Shown piece by piece: positions 54,712-64,000 of a stretch of DNA of 64,000 nucleotides. The position numbers and the translations under genes are program-made. The DNA lies in NCBI GenBank assembly GCA_015068085.1, contig SVLF01000001.1:58568-122567 (forward strand), given 5' to 3'. This stretch comes from Oscillospiraceae bacterium. Lineage in GTDB: Bacteria; Bacillota; Clostridia; Oscillospirales; JAAYXM01. The number at the start of each line of letters is the position of its first letter. The stretch's first letter is position 1. The notes beneath the pieces were generated by a model. That model saw only the letters and a list, made by a program, of their open reading frames with translations, made no database searches and was not told where the DNA came from.

Positions 54712-57700
54712 ATGAAAAAAAGATTGTTATCAGCTTTACTGTCGATTTGTATCATCGTTGGAATGCTGCCTGCGATAAATGTTTCTGCGGCAGAGGACGG
54801 ATATAAGATTGTTTATGATATGGTAACTTGCGATGCATATACTTTTGTACGTGGAGAAGACGATATGAAAGCTGCATCGTATGAACGGACAAAACAGATG
54901 TGGAAATATCATTCCGGAACGGTTTCAGGAACAGTGATTCCCCATTCTTCATACGGGCTTCAGGTAGCGAGCAATCTCAATGAATGGATCGCGCTTGAAA
55001 TCAATGTGCCGGCAAGCGGCACATATGATCTTGAGTTCAGGCATGGTATGGCAAATTCCAACGGTGCACAGGCAGGCGGAATGTGGATTCTTCCGGGTGA
55101 TACGAAGGACATAGGCGCGGCACTTACGGAAGAGAGCGCATTGGCAACGGATATCTGCTATTTTGACGAAACGCTCAGCGGTATATATCTTAACACAAGG
55201 AATTTTGAGGATATAACACTTTCGGCCGGAAAGCATCTTGTTGTGTACAAGGCGTTGGTGGAAAATCAATCCGGAAAGTCGGAAGCTATGTATCCGGGAA
55301 GGCTTACGTTTACAAGTGGCGACGGGACAGTGCTCGGCGGAATCGGAGCAGAGATTTCAAATGAAATCGAACCGGCGGGAACTCCCAAGGCACGGATTGA
55401 TATATCGTATTATACAAGCGACGGAAAGAAAAGCAACAGAAGATATTATCCGTCTTTTAAAAGTACGGATGAAACCGTTGCAATAGTTTCGGAAAACGGA
55501 ACGGTAACCGCAGTGGGATACGGAAAGACTGAGATTCTCGTTTCCGTTGAGAATGAAGCGGGATATACATTTGAAACGAAAATTCCGGTTGAGATAAGGA
55601 AAAAGGGATATAAAATCAGATATGATATTGCAGGGGCAATAAAAAATCTCGGAGCAGAGTTTGAAGGAACACCCTTTTTTAATGCAGGGAAGACTCAAAT
55701 TCCTTTTTCAGCATTTGATTATAAGCTTACAAACGGATTTTTTGAGTATTTCGATTCATTGGGAGACAAGAACGGATATACCTCCGGTTCAAATCTCAAT
55801 TACCGTGAAAGCAGCTTTCAGGTAGAAGGCGGAGAAACACAGCGCTGGATTGCGCTTAAGGTGTATGTCCCTGCATCCGGTACATACAGAATGGAGATGT
55901 ACAACCAGACATATAAAAATTACGGAAATGTTCATGTGTATGTGTCAAAGGGCGAAGCCTCTGTTGATGATAAGGATTTTGTCGGAAAATATGACTGTAA
56001 CAGCAAAATAACCGGTAGCAGTTTTCCGGTAGTAACAACACCGAACGTCATCGAAAATATAAGCATCCCCGAAGCGGGAGAATACATTTTCACATTTAAG
56101 ACGGATGAGAAATATGGTTTTGTGGGAACGTTTGATCTCATCAGCGGCGAAGGACTTACCGCGCCGATGAAGCCGGTGATAAGCGGCGCCGACAGCGGAT
56201 TTGCGGGGCTTGATGTATATATGAGCGACGGCACGGCACTTGACCCGGATGATGCGAAGATTACGTGGAAAAGCTCGGATGAGAATGTTGCTGAGGTAAG
56301 CCCGGGCGGATATATAACGAAAAAGGCAATCGGTGAGGCAACCATAAGCGTAGAGGTTGAAAAGAACGGACAGAAATCAAGCTCATCCTGCGTTTTTAAA
56401 GTGGATGAAACACCGGGTGTACCGCTTGATTTCGCGGGTGTTAAGGAAAGCTATAATTTCTATGACGTAAGCCGTGACTGGACGGCAGGTGCGGGAACAA
56501 ATTCCATTGACGTAAGAAATATTAAATATACTCACACATCACCGGACGGAAGCGGAAACTGGGAATGGTACGGCGCAAGTGCAAATACAACAACCACCGC
56601 ACTTGCATATTATGCGAGCAATGCAGAAAGGTTGCGTTTCAATCTTCCGAACGACGGTTGGGCAGCACTTACTTTGAATATTCCCGAAGCGGGGAAGTAT
56701 GCCCTAGGTTTTGATTACGACACATACAACCCGTATGGCGGCATCAGTGAAATATATCTTATGCCAAAGAGTGAAGCAACGGGAATCCCCGGAAATCTTA
56801 CTTCAAAGAATCTGATAGGAACGGTTGATTATTTGTCTGTAAAGGGTTGGGGAACTGGAAGCGTAAATCTCGGAATACGTGAATTTGCAGAAAAAGGAGA
56901 ATATGTTATAGTTTTCAAGCAGATATCCTCAAGAACGAGCGGCTATTTCTTTCTAAAGAAACTTCATCTGGACGGCGTTAACACATTCAAGAGCCTTGGC
57001 GTTGATGCCGGGGACGGCACGCTTGCATGCGGAAGCAAGAAGACACTGCAGCTTGAGGTGGCTCCCCGCCGAATGGACAGAACTCTTGTACCTGCGGAAA
57101 GCTGCAAAGTAAGCTATGAGTCTTCTGACGAAAATATTGTAACGGTTGATTCCAACGGATTGCTTACTGCGGTCAGTGAAGGCGAGGCTGAAATTACGGT
57201 AAGAGTAAAGGCGGACGGAATTACGCTTGAAAAAACAGTTGCCGTAGAGGTAACCGATGATTCCGGAATTGATACGGAGAAAACATATATAGATGTATCA
57301 GAGCCGCTTTATGTGCGAGACAGCGCAGAACTCTCTCTTGTTGCGGTGCTCAACAGCGGAAATGAAATGCCTGTTCCGAACGGCGCGGTTACGTTTACAA
57401 GCTCCGATCCGTCTGTTTGTGAGATAGATAACAGCGGTACGGCGTATGCACTGAGCGAGGGTGAAGTGACGATAACTGCCAAGGTGGATTTTAAGGGTGA
57501 GACAGTTGTGGCAGAGAAAATCATAAATGTTGTTCTCCATTCAGGCAAAACCAAACCGACATATTATACCTATGAAAAGCGTGAAGCGGCACAGAACAAC
57601 GTTAAAAAGTATGACTGGGCAGAAACTGCGGCAAACGCACTAAACGCCATAGGCAACGCGGATTTGTATCTTACAGATTGGAAGAAGCTTTATGAGTCAA

Positions 57701-60700
57701 TCCCGTCCGAAGGTCTTCCGCGCTCGCGTCAGATCGGAACGCCAAATGACCCATTATACAATATCTGCAGATATTGCGGAAATGATAATGTGGCAGATTA
57801 CGGCGGATACGGATTTACCGTTGAGCCGACGGCAAGAGTATGGCAGGTGCAATGTCCGGACTGCAAACGCCTTTTCCCGAGCAATGATTTTGAAAGCTTT
57901 TATAAGCTCGGGCTTGATCAAAAAGGATATTTCGACCGTCAGCGCGCGCTTGATAAGCATGCAGAGCTTTTCGGAGACAAGACGGCAGAGCCGGGCTCGG
58001 ATGAATATTACGGCTATGGTAATCCAAAGGGATATCTTTACAATAAGCTTTATCCGGATGTCGAAAAGCAGCGCACGCCGGAGAATGGCGGCGAGGAAGG
58101 CGTGGTTGTAACCGTCAACGGCGGAAAGGGCCTGCGCCCCGGAGAAAGTGCTGCAACATGGGGTGTTGATGACGGTCTCGGATATATTCCGAAGGATCCG
58201 GGCGGAAATCCGTACACCTCAAACAAAGCGGGAACAGAGATAGAACGCCATTGTTATATTGCGTATTATAACCATTATTTCTGGAGCTATCTACAGGGTA
58301 GAGCGATAACTCCTATGGCGAGGGCGTATTTGTATACAGGAGAAGAAAAATACGGAAAAGCGGGAGCGATTCTTCTCGACAGAGTTGCAGACTTGTATCC
58401 GGATTACGATCTGGTTCCGTGGAATACCCCGAATCGTCAGTGGATGAACACAGACGGCGTTTCGGTATACGGGAAAATACTCGGAAGAATATCTGACTGT
58501 GAGCATGCGGAAAATCTCGCGCTTGCGTGTGATGCGTTCTTCCCGATGCTTGATAATCCGGAGGTAATCGGCTTTCTTTCCCAAAAGGCTACAGAGTTCG
58601 GACTTGAGAATGATAAGTCAACTCCTGAAAAAATCTGGCAAAACTGGAAAGAGGGCATTCTTCTGGAGATATTTGAGGGTGCGAAAACGAAGCGCCTTTG
58701 GGGTAACTTCGGTATGCATCAGGCTGCCGTAGGTGCCGCGGCGATTGTTCTTGACGAAGAGCCGGAATCAACCGAAATGTTTGAGTGGCTGTTTGCAACA
58801 AACCCGAACGAAACAGATACGCACAACCCGGATGTGAAAGGTGGTCATATTTCGAATAAGCTTATAGAAGAGGTAGACCGCGACGGCTTGGGAAATGAAA
58901 GCGGACTGCATTACAATTCCATCTGGGTGCAGAGACTTATGCGTGTTGCAGAGTATTCTACGCAATATAAGGGCGAAAAAAACTTCAATTTATATGAGCA
59001 TCCAAAGTTTTTAAAAATGTTTGCCCCGTATCTGACTCTTGTTCTTGCGGAGTCGCACCATGTCCAGATAGCAGACAGTGGGGCAACAGCTCATTCCGAT
59101 ATTGCAAATGGCGATGCAGGTCAGAATCTTGCTGATATAAGTGTGTTTGCGGAGGGTTTCCGGTACATTAAAGATGTGAAGGGGGCAGAGTCGCTAGCGC
59201 AACAGCTTGCACAGTACATATGGCTTCGCAACGGCAAGGATACAGAAGATCTTAACTACGGAATATTTGCAAATGATCCTGAAAAAATTGAAGAGGATAT
59301 CCTTCGCTTTGTGGATGAAGATGCTGAATCTGTAAGTGAGATGCTTACCGGATATGGCTTTGCAGTTCTGCGTGACGGTAAAAATTACACCTCTGCAAAT
59401 GCGGGAGATGCAAATAACAATCAGCGCGACTTCTGGATGTATTACGGAAGAAACCAAGCGGGGCATTCTCACCGTGATGAGCTCAATATCGGTATGGAAG
59501 CGTATGGACTTAATATTGCCCCGGAGCTTGGATATCCGACTGATACAGGAACAAATCCGCAGAGACTCGAATGGGTGCGGGCAACAATTTCACATAACAC
59601 TGTGCTTGTTGATGAAAAGGACCAGGATGGAACTGTAATCAACGGAATCCCGCTTCATTTTGATGACTCGGAAAATGTAAAGCTCTTTGATGTTGATGCG
59701 TCAGGTGCGTATAAAAACACTGATAATTATAGAAGAAGTGTCATTATGGTGAGAGTCAATGATGATATTTCTTACGGCGTTGATTTCTTCCGCGTAACGG
59801 GCGGAAAAACGCATACTTACAGTTTCCATGCCCAGTCCGGAAATGTGGAAGCGACACAAGGTCTTGAGATGATTGCTCAGGAAGGTGGCACTTATGCCGG
59901 AGTGAATACAGAATACGGTGCAGACCCTGATGCGAAGGATTCGTTTAATTATACAACCAAATATCCGCGCGGATACACGTGGCTTACAAATGTCCGTCGT
60001 GATACAGCTCCCGAGAGCCTATTTGCAGCTGATTTTGAAATAACGGATTACCGCAAGTCTGTTGAAGAAGGCAAAGGAATACGCTTGCGTATGACGCAGG
60101 TGAACGACTTTGTTGCGGACGAGGTTGCGTTTGTAAGCGGTCCTGTTCCGGAAAAGAAGCATAATATTGAGATGCCGAGAACACTTGAGTATATGCTTGT
60201 TCAAAGAAAGAGTACGAACGGAAAAGAGCTTGACACTCTGTTTACAACAGTTCTTGAACCGTACAAGAATGAGCGCTATCTGAGTAACATCGAACCGGTC
60301 GAGGTCACCGGAAATGTTGCAGCGGGAGAAGCGGTAAAGGCAGTTAAGGTAACGCATACAAACGGAAGAGTTGACTATGTCGTTTATGCTACTGACAACA
60401 GTGAGATTTATACAGTCCGTGACAGTGCCGCAGACGGAAATGATGTTTTCAAATTCCGTGGATTTGCGGCTGTGTACAGCGTGAACGGCGAAGAAGAGCT
60501 TCTGCGTTATGTAAATGACGGAGATATAATTTCGGCAGACGGAGAGAAGACGGGGCATGTTGCTTCATATTCCGGAACCATTCGGGACTATCAGACGGAG
60601 CTTTCACTTGAAAACTACATTGATGTGAATATGGAATGTGATAATCCCGAAGCGCTTTCAGGCAAATTCATTCATATAGAAAACGATGCGGCGCAGAACG

Positions 60701-61902
60701 CAGTATATTTGATTGAATCTGCCCGGAAAATCGACAGTGAAAATATCAGGATTGATATCGGCGCGGTTTCGTTGATTCGCGGGCATAAGGATAAGAACGA
60801 GATTGACAAAGGATATGTTTATAACATAGCAAAAGGACAGAAAGCATACATTCCGATGTCATTTGAAGAAGATACTGCTCCACAGATCTCTCCGATTGAA
60901 AATGTTACAACCAGTGCAGGAAGCAGTGTGAATGTGACTGTAAGCGCAAATAGTCCGATTGAAGATGGTACACCGTCGATAGCGTTTATCGGCACGACGC
61001 TTCCGCGCGGCGCAAGCCTGAATTCAGAAACGGGTGTTGTGACGTGGAAGCCTGATGCATCACAGGTAGGCGAAAACCACTTCGCAATTACTGCAAGGGA
61101 CAGTGATGGTCGCGAAAGTACCGTTCATTTCACAGTAACTGTTTATGGCTCTACAACTTCGAAGCCGTCGGATGCAACAGAGACCCCCGAAAACCCGTCA
61201 ACCGGAAATGCAGGAAGCCCCGGTGGTGGAGGCGGCGGAGAAACAGCTCAGACACCTGATAAACCGGACGACACAGAAACGGATGACAACCAAACCGACA
61301 ACGGAAGTGAAAGCGGAGAATATGGAGGAAACACTGATAACACGGGCACGGAGAATGGAGTTCTCCGCTTCACTGATCTTGGTAACCACTCTTGGGCGGT
61401 TGACGCTATAAACACGCTTGCGGCAGCCGGAATAATAAAGGGCACGTCTGCAAGCACCTTTAGTCCTTCCGCAAACATCACCCGCGCAGACTTTGCACTG
61501 CTCCTCGTTCGCGCGTTCAAGTTCACAAGCGATAACACGGAAAACTTCGCAGATGTACAGAGCGGCGACTACTTCGCACCGGAGCTTGCAATAGCACGCA
61601 ACAACGGAATTGTTGGTGGTATTGGCGATAACAAATTCGCCCCGCGCAACACAATCACCCGTCAGGATATGATGGTGATCATATATCGCGCGCTGCAGAC
61701 ACTCAATGCAGGTTTCGGCATTTATGACGAACCAAATTATGAGGATTTCGCCACCGTCGCTGACTATGCAAAAGAAGCAGTCTCCGCACTCATCGGTGAA
61801 GGTATTGTCAATGGCAAGAGCGGACGTATCGCACCTACGGATTATACAACAAGAGCTGAGATTGCAGTTCTTATCAAGCGAGTGCTTGAGTATATGAAAT
61901 GA
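54712..61902 (+). CDS. Giant SLH-anchored heparinase II/III-like polysaccharide lyase
   Basis: A 2396-residue surface protein. Approximate order: signal peptide (1-28, ending NVSAAE); three beta-rich modules (30-215, 299-482, 576-757) with cores like WIALEINVPASGTYDLEF; four Ig-like Big_2 domains (220-296, 483-566, 761-850, 858-943). Next a CxxC...CxxC zinc-ribbon-like motif (CRYC, CPDC, about 1018-1051), an alpha-toroid (1100-1470, GNESGLHYNSIWVQRLMRVA) and a heparinase II/III beta domain (1530-1990, AGHSHRDELNIGMEAYGL). Then a putative-Ig domain (2053-2146), a Thr/Gly/Asp-rich linker and three SLH repeats (2217-2395). It probably cleaves uronate-containing glycans at the cell surface; the exact substrate is unknown. 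Confidence 0.85.
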   Translation: MKKRLLSALLSICIIVGMLPAINVSAAEDGYKIVYDMVTCDAYTFVRGEDDMKAASYERTKQMWKYHSGTVSGTVIPHSSYGLQVASNLNEWIALEINVPASGTYDLEFRHGMANSNGAQAGGMWILPGDTKDIGAALTEESALATDICYFDETLSGIYLNTRNFEDITLSAGKHLVVYKALVENQSGKSEAMYPGRLTFTSGDGTVLGGIGAEISNEIEPAGTPKARIDISYYTSDGKKSNRRYYPSFKSTDETVAIVSENGTVTAVGYGKTEILVSVENEAGYTFETKIPVEIRKKGYKIRYDIAGAIKNLGAEFEGTPFFNAGKTQIPFSAFDYKLTNGFFEYFDSLGDKNGYTSGSNLNYRESSFQVEGGETQRWIALKVYVPASGTYRMEMYNQTYKNYGNVHVYVSKGEASVDDKDFVGKYDCNSKITGSSFPVVTTPNVIENISIPEAGEYIFTFKTDEKYGFVGTFDLISGEGLTAPMKPVISGADSGFAGLDVYMSDGTALDPDDAKITWKSSDENVAEVSPGGYITKKAIGEATISVEVEKNGQKSSSSCVFKVDETPGVPLDFAGVKESYNFYDVSRDWTAGAGTNSIDVRNIKYTHTSPDGSGNWEWYGASANTTTTALAYYASNAERLRFNLPNDGWAALTLNIPEAGKYALGFDYDTYNPYGGISEIYLMPKSEATGIPGNLTSKNLIGTVDYLSVKGWGTGSVNLGIREFAEKGEYVIVFKQISSRTSGYFFLKKLHLDGVNTFKSLGVDAGDGTLACGSKKTLQLEVAPRRMDRTLVPAESCKVSYESSDENIVTVDSNGLLTAVSEGEAEITVRVKADGITLEKTVAVEVTDDSGIDTEKTYIDVSEPLYVRDSAELSLVAVLNSGNEMPVPNGAVTFTSSDPSVCEIDNSGTAYALSEGEVTITAKVDFKGETVVAEKIINVVLHSGKTKPTYYTYEKREAAQNNVKKYDWAETAANALNAIGNADLYLTDWKKLYESIPSEGLPRSRQIGTPNDPLYNICRYCGNDNVADYGGYGFTVEPTARVWQVQCPDCKRLFPSNDFESFYKLGLDQKGYFDRQRALDKHAELFGDKTAEPGSDEYYGYGNPKGYLYNKLYPDVEKQRTPENGGEEGVVVTVNGGKGLRPGESAATWGVDDGLGYIPKDPGGNPYTSNKAGTEIERHCYIAYYNHYFWSYLQGRAITPMARAYLYTGEEKYGKAGAILLDRVADLYPDYDLVPWNTPNRQWMNTDGVSVYGKILGRISDCEHAENLALACDAFFPMLDNPEVIGFLSQKATEFGLENDKSTPEKIWQNWKEGILLEIFEGAKTKRLWGNFGMHQAAVGAAAIVLDEEPESTEMFEWLFATNPNETDTHNPDVKGGHISNKLIEEVDRDGLGNESGLHYNSIWVQRLMRVAEYSTQYKGEKNFNLYEHPKFLKMFAPYLTLVLAESHHVQIADSGATAHSDIANGDAGQNLADISVFAEGFRYIKDVKGAESLAQQLAQYIWLRNGKDTEDLNYGIFANDPEKIEEDILRFVDEDAESVSEMLTGYGFAVLRDGKNYTSANAGDANNNQRDFWMYYGRNQAGHSHRDELNIGMEAYGLNIAPELGYPTDTGTNPQRLEWVRATISHNTVLVDEKDQDGTVINGIPLHFDDSENVKLFDVDASGAYKNTDNYRRSVIMVRVNDDISYGVDFFRVTGGKTHTYSFHAQSGNVEATQGLEMIAQEGGTYAGVNTEYGADPDAKDSFNYTTKYPRGYTWLTNVRRDTAPESLFAADFEITDYRKSVEEGKGIRLRMTQVNDFVADEVAFVSGPVPEKKHNIEMPRTLEYMLVQRKSTNGKELDTLFTTVLEPYKNERYLSNIEPVEVTGNVAAGEAVKAVKVTHTNGRVDYVVYATDNSEIYTVRDSAADGNDVFKFRGFAAVYSVNGEEELLRYVNDGDIISADGEKTGHVASYSGTIRDYQTELSLENYIDVNMECDNPEALSGKFIHIENDAAQNAVYLIESARKIDSENIRIDIGAVSLIRGHKDKNEIDKGYVYNIAKGQKAYIPMSFEEDTAPQISPIENVTTSAGSSVNVTVSANSPIEDGTPSIAFIGTTLPRGASLNSETGVVTWKPDASQVGENHFAITARDSDGRESTVHFTVTVYGSTTSKPSDATETPENPSTGNAGSPGGGGGGETAQTPDKPDDTETDDNQTDNGSESGEYGGNTDNTGTENGVLRFTDLGNHSWAVDAINTLAAAGIIKGTSASTFSPSANITRADFALLLVRAFKFTSDNTENFADVQSGDYFAPELAIARNNGIVGGIGDNKFAPRNTITRQDMMVIIYRALQTLNAGFGIYDEPNYEDFATVADYAKEAVSALIGEGIVNGKSGRIAPTDYTTRAEIAVLIKRVLEYMK

Positions 61903-61911
61903 AAATAGAAT

Positions 61912-61958
61912 AAACGATAAATCACCGGAGCCTAAAAAGTTCCGGTGATTTATCGTTT
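61912..61958. terminator. Bidirectional terminator after the surface-lyase gene
   Basis: A perfect 18-bp stem (61912-61929 with 61941-61958), 11-base loop, with A and T tracts at the ends. It serves both convergent genes. Confidence 0.93.
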
Positions 61959-61960
61959 CA

Positions 61961-62959
61961 TTATCCTTTTAAAAACTCTGCACATTTTGTTTCGGGGTTT
62001 ACGATGTGTCCACCGTGCCAGATGGAGAGAGTGAAGTTTTCCGGTTCTCCGGCGCAGTGATATGCTTTTTTTGCGGTTTCTGCTTCGCGCAGGGCACCGG
62101 AAGGCGGGAAGATATCATCTGTTTGCCCCACCTCAACCGTGACGGGGCGCGGAGAACACATTCCGGCGATTTCTCCGTCCCGCAGAAGGTTAAAACCGGG
62201 CTGTGGCTGCCATTCGGGAAAGCGGGAATCGTCACCACCGTCAAAGCACGACATAAAGAAACCGCGTTGTATACGCTTATCAAGCGCCATAGCGCGCATT
62301 GTGAGATATGCGCCGTAGGACATTCCGCAAGCGGAAAGGTGCGTTAAATCAAGCGCTCGGATATTTGACAACGCAGTTATGCTTTGTAGAATGGAAAAAA
62401 TCTCAAGAGCCGCGATGGCGGCGCCTTTTTTTCTGAAACATCGGTCGAGCTCCGGGCGGTTATATTGCGTTTCGTAATGCGGTTTTGCGGGATTGAAGCC
62501 GCAGTTCCACATAAGAAGCTGAGGCGAAAAAACGGCAAAGCCGTTCTGCAGAAGCTTTTCGATAAGTCCGGAATACCCGTTTTTCCCGTGCATACCGTAC
62601 ATAAGCTCAGGCGTGCCGAGATATCCGTGGCATGCTATGCAGAGCGGCGCGGGTGGCTCTGCGTTATGAGGAATAAACAGAATTCCGAAAAAAGGGAGAT
62701 TGGGAAGTACATTTATGCGCAGTCTGAAAATTTCACACAAAGAATCACACCCGACGTATTCGTGGGAAAGCGTAGGGCTGTGAGAAATTTTAAGATTGAG
62801 AGGCGCACCGAGCGTATGAGCAAGCAGGGGTGCGTCGGGATTTTTTTCGTATTCCGCAAAACCGTTTTCCGAAAGTGCGGTGACGGCATCGCAATAGATG
62901 CGGCGCGCATATTCGCTTTTTTGCGGATTTTCGACATACAGTGCGTTATCGGTGTGCAT
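61961..62959 (-). CDS. Alpha/beta-hydrolase, acetylxylan-esterase/dienelactone-hydrolase-like
   Basis: A 332-residue hydrolase without a signal peptide. PLCIACHGYLG forms the oxyanion region, CGMSYGAYLTMRAM carries the nucleophile Ser (G-x-S-x-G), VGQTDDIFPPSGALRE supplies the Asp and WHGGHIVNP the His. The family includes carbohydrate deacetylases and carboxylesterases. Its place next to the glycan locus suggests deacetylation of oligosaccharides. However, it starts inside the stop codon of cysE and shares that operon, so a general esterase role is also possible. Confidence 0.75.
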   Translation of the reverse strand: MHTDNALYVENPQKSEYARRIYCDAVTALSENGFAEYEKNPDAPLLAHTLGAPLNLKISHSPTLSHEYVGCDSLCEIFRLRINVLPNLPFFGILFIPHNAEPPAPLCIACHGYLGTPELMYGMHGKNGYSGLIEKLLQNGFAVFSPQLLMWNCGFNPAKPHYETQYNRPELDRCFRKKGAAIAALEIFSILQSITALSNIRALDLTHLSACGMSYGAYLTMRAMALDKRIQRGFFMSCFDGGDDSRFPEWQPQPGFNLLRDGEIAGMCSPRPVTVEVGQTDDIFPPSGALREAETAKKAYHCAGEPENFTLSIWHGGHIVNPETKCAEFLKG

Positions 62960-63621
62960 TATTCAACTTCCTGTTTAGTGTTTTCGCCTTTGATGGTAGC
63001 AAGCTCTTTTTGCATACGCTCAAGCTGTATGCGCAGCGCGCAAAGCTCCTGAGCGATAGGGTCGGGGATGTGAATCTGGTCAAGGTCGTTGCAACGGGGC
63101 TTTACGCCGTTGCGGCGCGCAACGCGCGCAGGGACACCGACTGCCGTGGAATCGGGTGGAACAGTATCGAGGACAACGGCGTTTGCGGCGATTTTGGAGT
63201 TATCACCGACAGTGAACGGGCCGAGGACCTTTGCACCGGCACCGACCATAACATTGTTTCCAAGCGTCGGGTGGCGTTTCCCGATATCCTTACCCGTACC
63301 GCCGAGCGTTGCGCCCTGATAGATTGTACAGTTGGAACCGATTTCAGTTGTTTCGCCGATAACCACGCCCGTACCGTGGTCAATAAAGAAGCCGGGACCG
63401 ATTTTCGCGGCAGGATGGATTTCAACACCGGTGAAGAATTTGTTAAGCTGTGATGTAAGGCGTGCTAAAAAGAAAAGCTTGTGTCTGTAGTAAAAATGCG
63501 CAACGCGGTGATGGCATATTGCGTGAAAGCCGGAATAAAGGAGAAAAACCTCAAGGTTATTCCGTGCTGCCGGGTCGCGCTCACGCGCGGCGCGAAGATC
63601 TGCTCTTAAATTGTCAAACAT
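62959..63621 (-). CDS. cysE: Serine O-acetyltransferase
   Basis: A 220-residue left-handed beta-helix acetyltransferase making O-acetylserine, the precursor of cysteine. The N-terminal helical segment (DPAARNNLEVFLLYSGFHAI) and the hexapeptide repeats (IGPGFFIDHGTGVVIGET, NCTIYQGATLGG, VGAGAKVLGPFTVGD) are typical, with catalytic Asp/His in FIDHG. GGTGKDIGKRHPTLG is the active-site loop. The C-terminal tail carries a coiled-coil-like extension (RIQLERMQKELATIKG). It has a TAATG overlap with the hydrolase gene. Confidence 0.94.
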   Translation of the reverse strand: MFDNLRADLRAARERDPAARNNLEVFLLYSGFHAICHHRVAHFYYRHKLFFLARLTSQLNKFFTGVEIHPAAKIGPGFFIDHGTGVVIGETTEIGSNCTIYQGATLGGTGKDIGKRHPTLGNNVMVGAGAKVLGPFTVGDNSKIAANAVVLDTVPPDSTAVGVPARVARRNGVKPRCNDLDQIHIPDPIAQELCALRIQLERMQKELATIKGENTKQEVE

Positions 63622-63636
63622 ATAAATTTCTTCCTC

Positions 63637-64000
63637 TCACTTTATAACGCCGCCGCCGAGGACGCGCTCCCCGTCATACAGGACAAGCGACTGTCCGGGG
63701 CAGACTCCGCGCTGTGGTGTTTCGAAAACTGCACGGATTTGCCCGTCGGATACTTCGACCTCGCACGGGGCAGCTTTTGCGTTATAGCGTATTTTTGCAG
63801 TGCAAGAAAACTTTTCGGGAAGGGGAGTGTCGCTTACGAAGGTAACATCGTCTGCCGTTACCTTGCGTTTGCTCTGTGAGCCTTCAAGACCGAGGATCAC
63901 CTCGTTTTTCTCAGCATCAAGGCGGGAAACGAAGATGCGCTCGGAATATGCAATTCCAAGACCGCGGCGTTGTCCGACAGTGTAGCGTATAAGCCACTTA
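63637..64000 (-). CDS. mnmA: tRNA 2-thiouridine(34) synthase MnmA, C-terminal part (partial)
   Basis: Open to the right edge of the window; only about 121 C-terminal residues are present. YTVGQRRGLGIAYSERIFVS is the MnmA signature segment. The rest (VILGLEG, CTAKIRYN, VFETPQRGVCPGQSLVLYDG) fits the C-terminal beta-barrel that contacts tRNA. MnmA transfers sulphur to U34 of Lys, Glu and Gln tRNAs. It lies 15 bp upstream of cysE on the same strand; both act in or near sulphur metabolism. Confidence 0.88.
   Translation of the reverse strand, partial: KWLIRYTVGQRRGLGIAYSERIFVSRLDAEKNEVILGLEGSQSKRKVTADDVTFVSDTPLPEKFSCTAKIRYNAKAAPCEVEVSDGQIRAVFETPQRGVCPGQSLVLYDGERVLGGGVIK

Noticed and set aside
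61145..61411. Open frame overlapping the linker of the giant surface protein
   Set aside because: It arises from the Thr/Gly/Asp-rich linker read in another frame; the main frame continues into clear SLH repeats.

Overview
The window looks like chromosomal DNA of an anaerobic, fermentative, probably gut-associated member of the Clostridia. I do not name a genus. The evidence is an NADH-coupled [FeFe]-hydrogenase trimer, a Rex redox repressor, a pgk-tpiA-gpmI-eno glycolysis operon, tRNA genes with encoded CCA, strong AGGAGG ribosome sites, consensus sigma-A promoters, a RecA-RecX-RimO-PgsA housekeeping run, and surface proteins held by S-layer homology (SLH) domains rather than LPXTG anchors. 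Most genes have mid-GC codon use. A few islands (5.4-6.9 kb, 12.5-13.3 kb, 26.9-28.1 kb, 47-49.3 kb) are distinctly AT-rich and look acquired.

Layout. 0-5.4 kb: tail of a tRNA methyltransferase (TrmL type) and the lower-glycolysis operon. 5.3-7.0 kb: an AbiEi/AbiEii toxin-antitoxin pair lying between two copies of the 3' end of eno. 7-16 kb: a minus-strand alcohol dehydrogenase/antiporter pair, then VanW, SDR, an AT-rich HhH protein, a PfkB kinase and a MATE exporter. 16-18.2 kb: a PepSY/SLH surface protein. 18.3-18.8 kb: five tRNAs (Gly, Arg, His, Gln, Lys) behind a perfect promoter, followed by intergenic repeat elements. 19.3-23.8 kb: a possible ECF S component and hydCBA. 23.9-26.3 kb: a frameshifted AraC regulator divergent from uxaC. 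26.3-28.2 kb: an accessory patch with an XRE regulator, an unknown protein, a gene remnant, a predicted structured RNA and a small nuclease-like protein. 28.2-32.3 kb: TspO and a lipoprotein/two-component operon. 32.3-43.4 kb: YqhQ, PrmC, RecA, RecX, RimO, PgsA, CysS, PolA, RimI and TsaD. 43.4-44 kb: a non-coding gap with a compact DnaA-box cluster. 44-46.9 kb: isocitrate/isopropylmalate-type dehydrogenase, Rex and a small SLH protein. 46.9-49.4 kb: a minus-strand three-gene cassette (XRE, OLD-like ATPase, TOPRIM-like protein) lying between two copies of the 3' end of that SLH gene. 49.5-61.9 kb: a glycan locus (AraC, GH2, two large secreted proteins, one of them a 2396-residue SLH-anchored heparinase II/III-like protein). 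62-64 kb: an esterase-like hydrolase, CysE and the C-terminal end of MnmA.

The most interesting signal is that two unrelated putative phage-defence cassettes sit in the same kind of place. Each follows the 3' end of a plus-strand gene that faces a convergent gene, and each is bracketed by direct repeats made of that host gene's own 3' end, so the host gene remains intact. No recombinase is visible in either cassette. This resembles attL/attR of elements that rebuild the end of their target gene, but in minimal two- or three-gene units.

A second theme is degradation of uronic-acid-containing glycans: surface heparinase II/III-like lyase, GH2 enzyme, glucuronate isomerase, AraC regulators and an esterase-like hydrolase. 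A previously unnamed beta-rich module appears to recur five times across the two large secreted proteins. A third is redox balance, in which Rex could tie hydrogenase and alcohol dehydrogenase expression to NADH level; no Rex operator was identified by eye.
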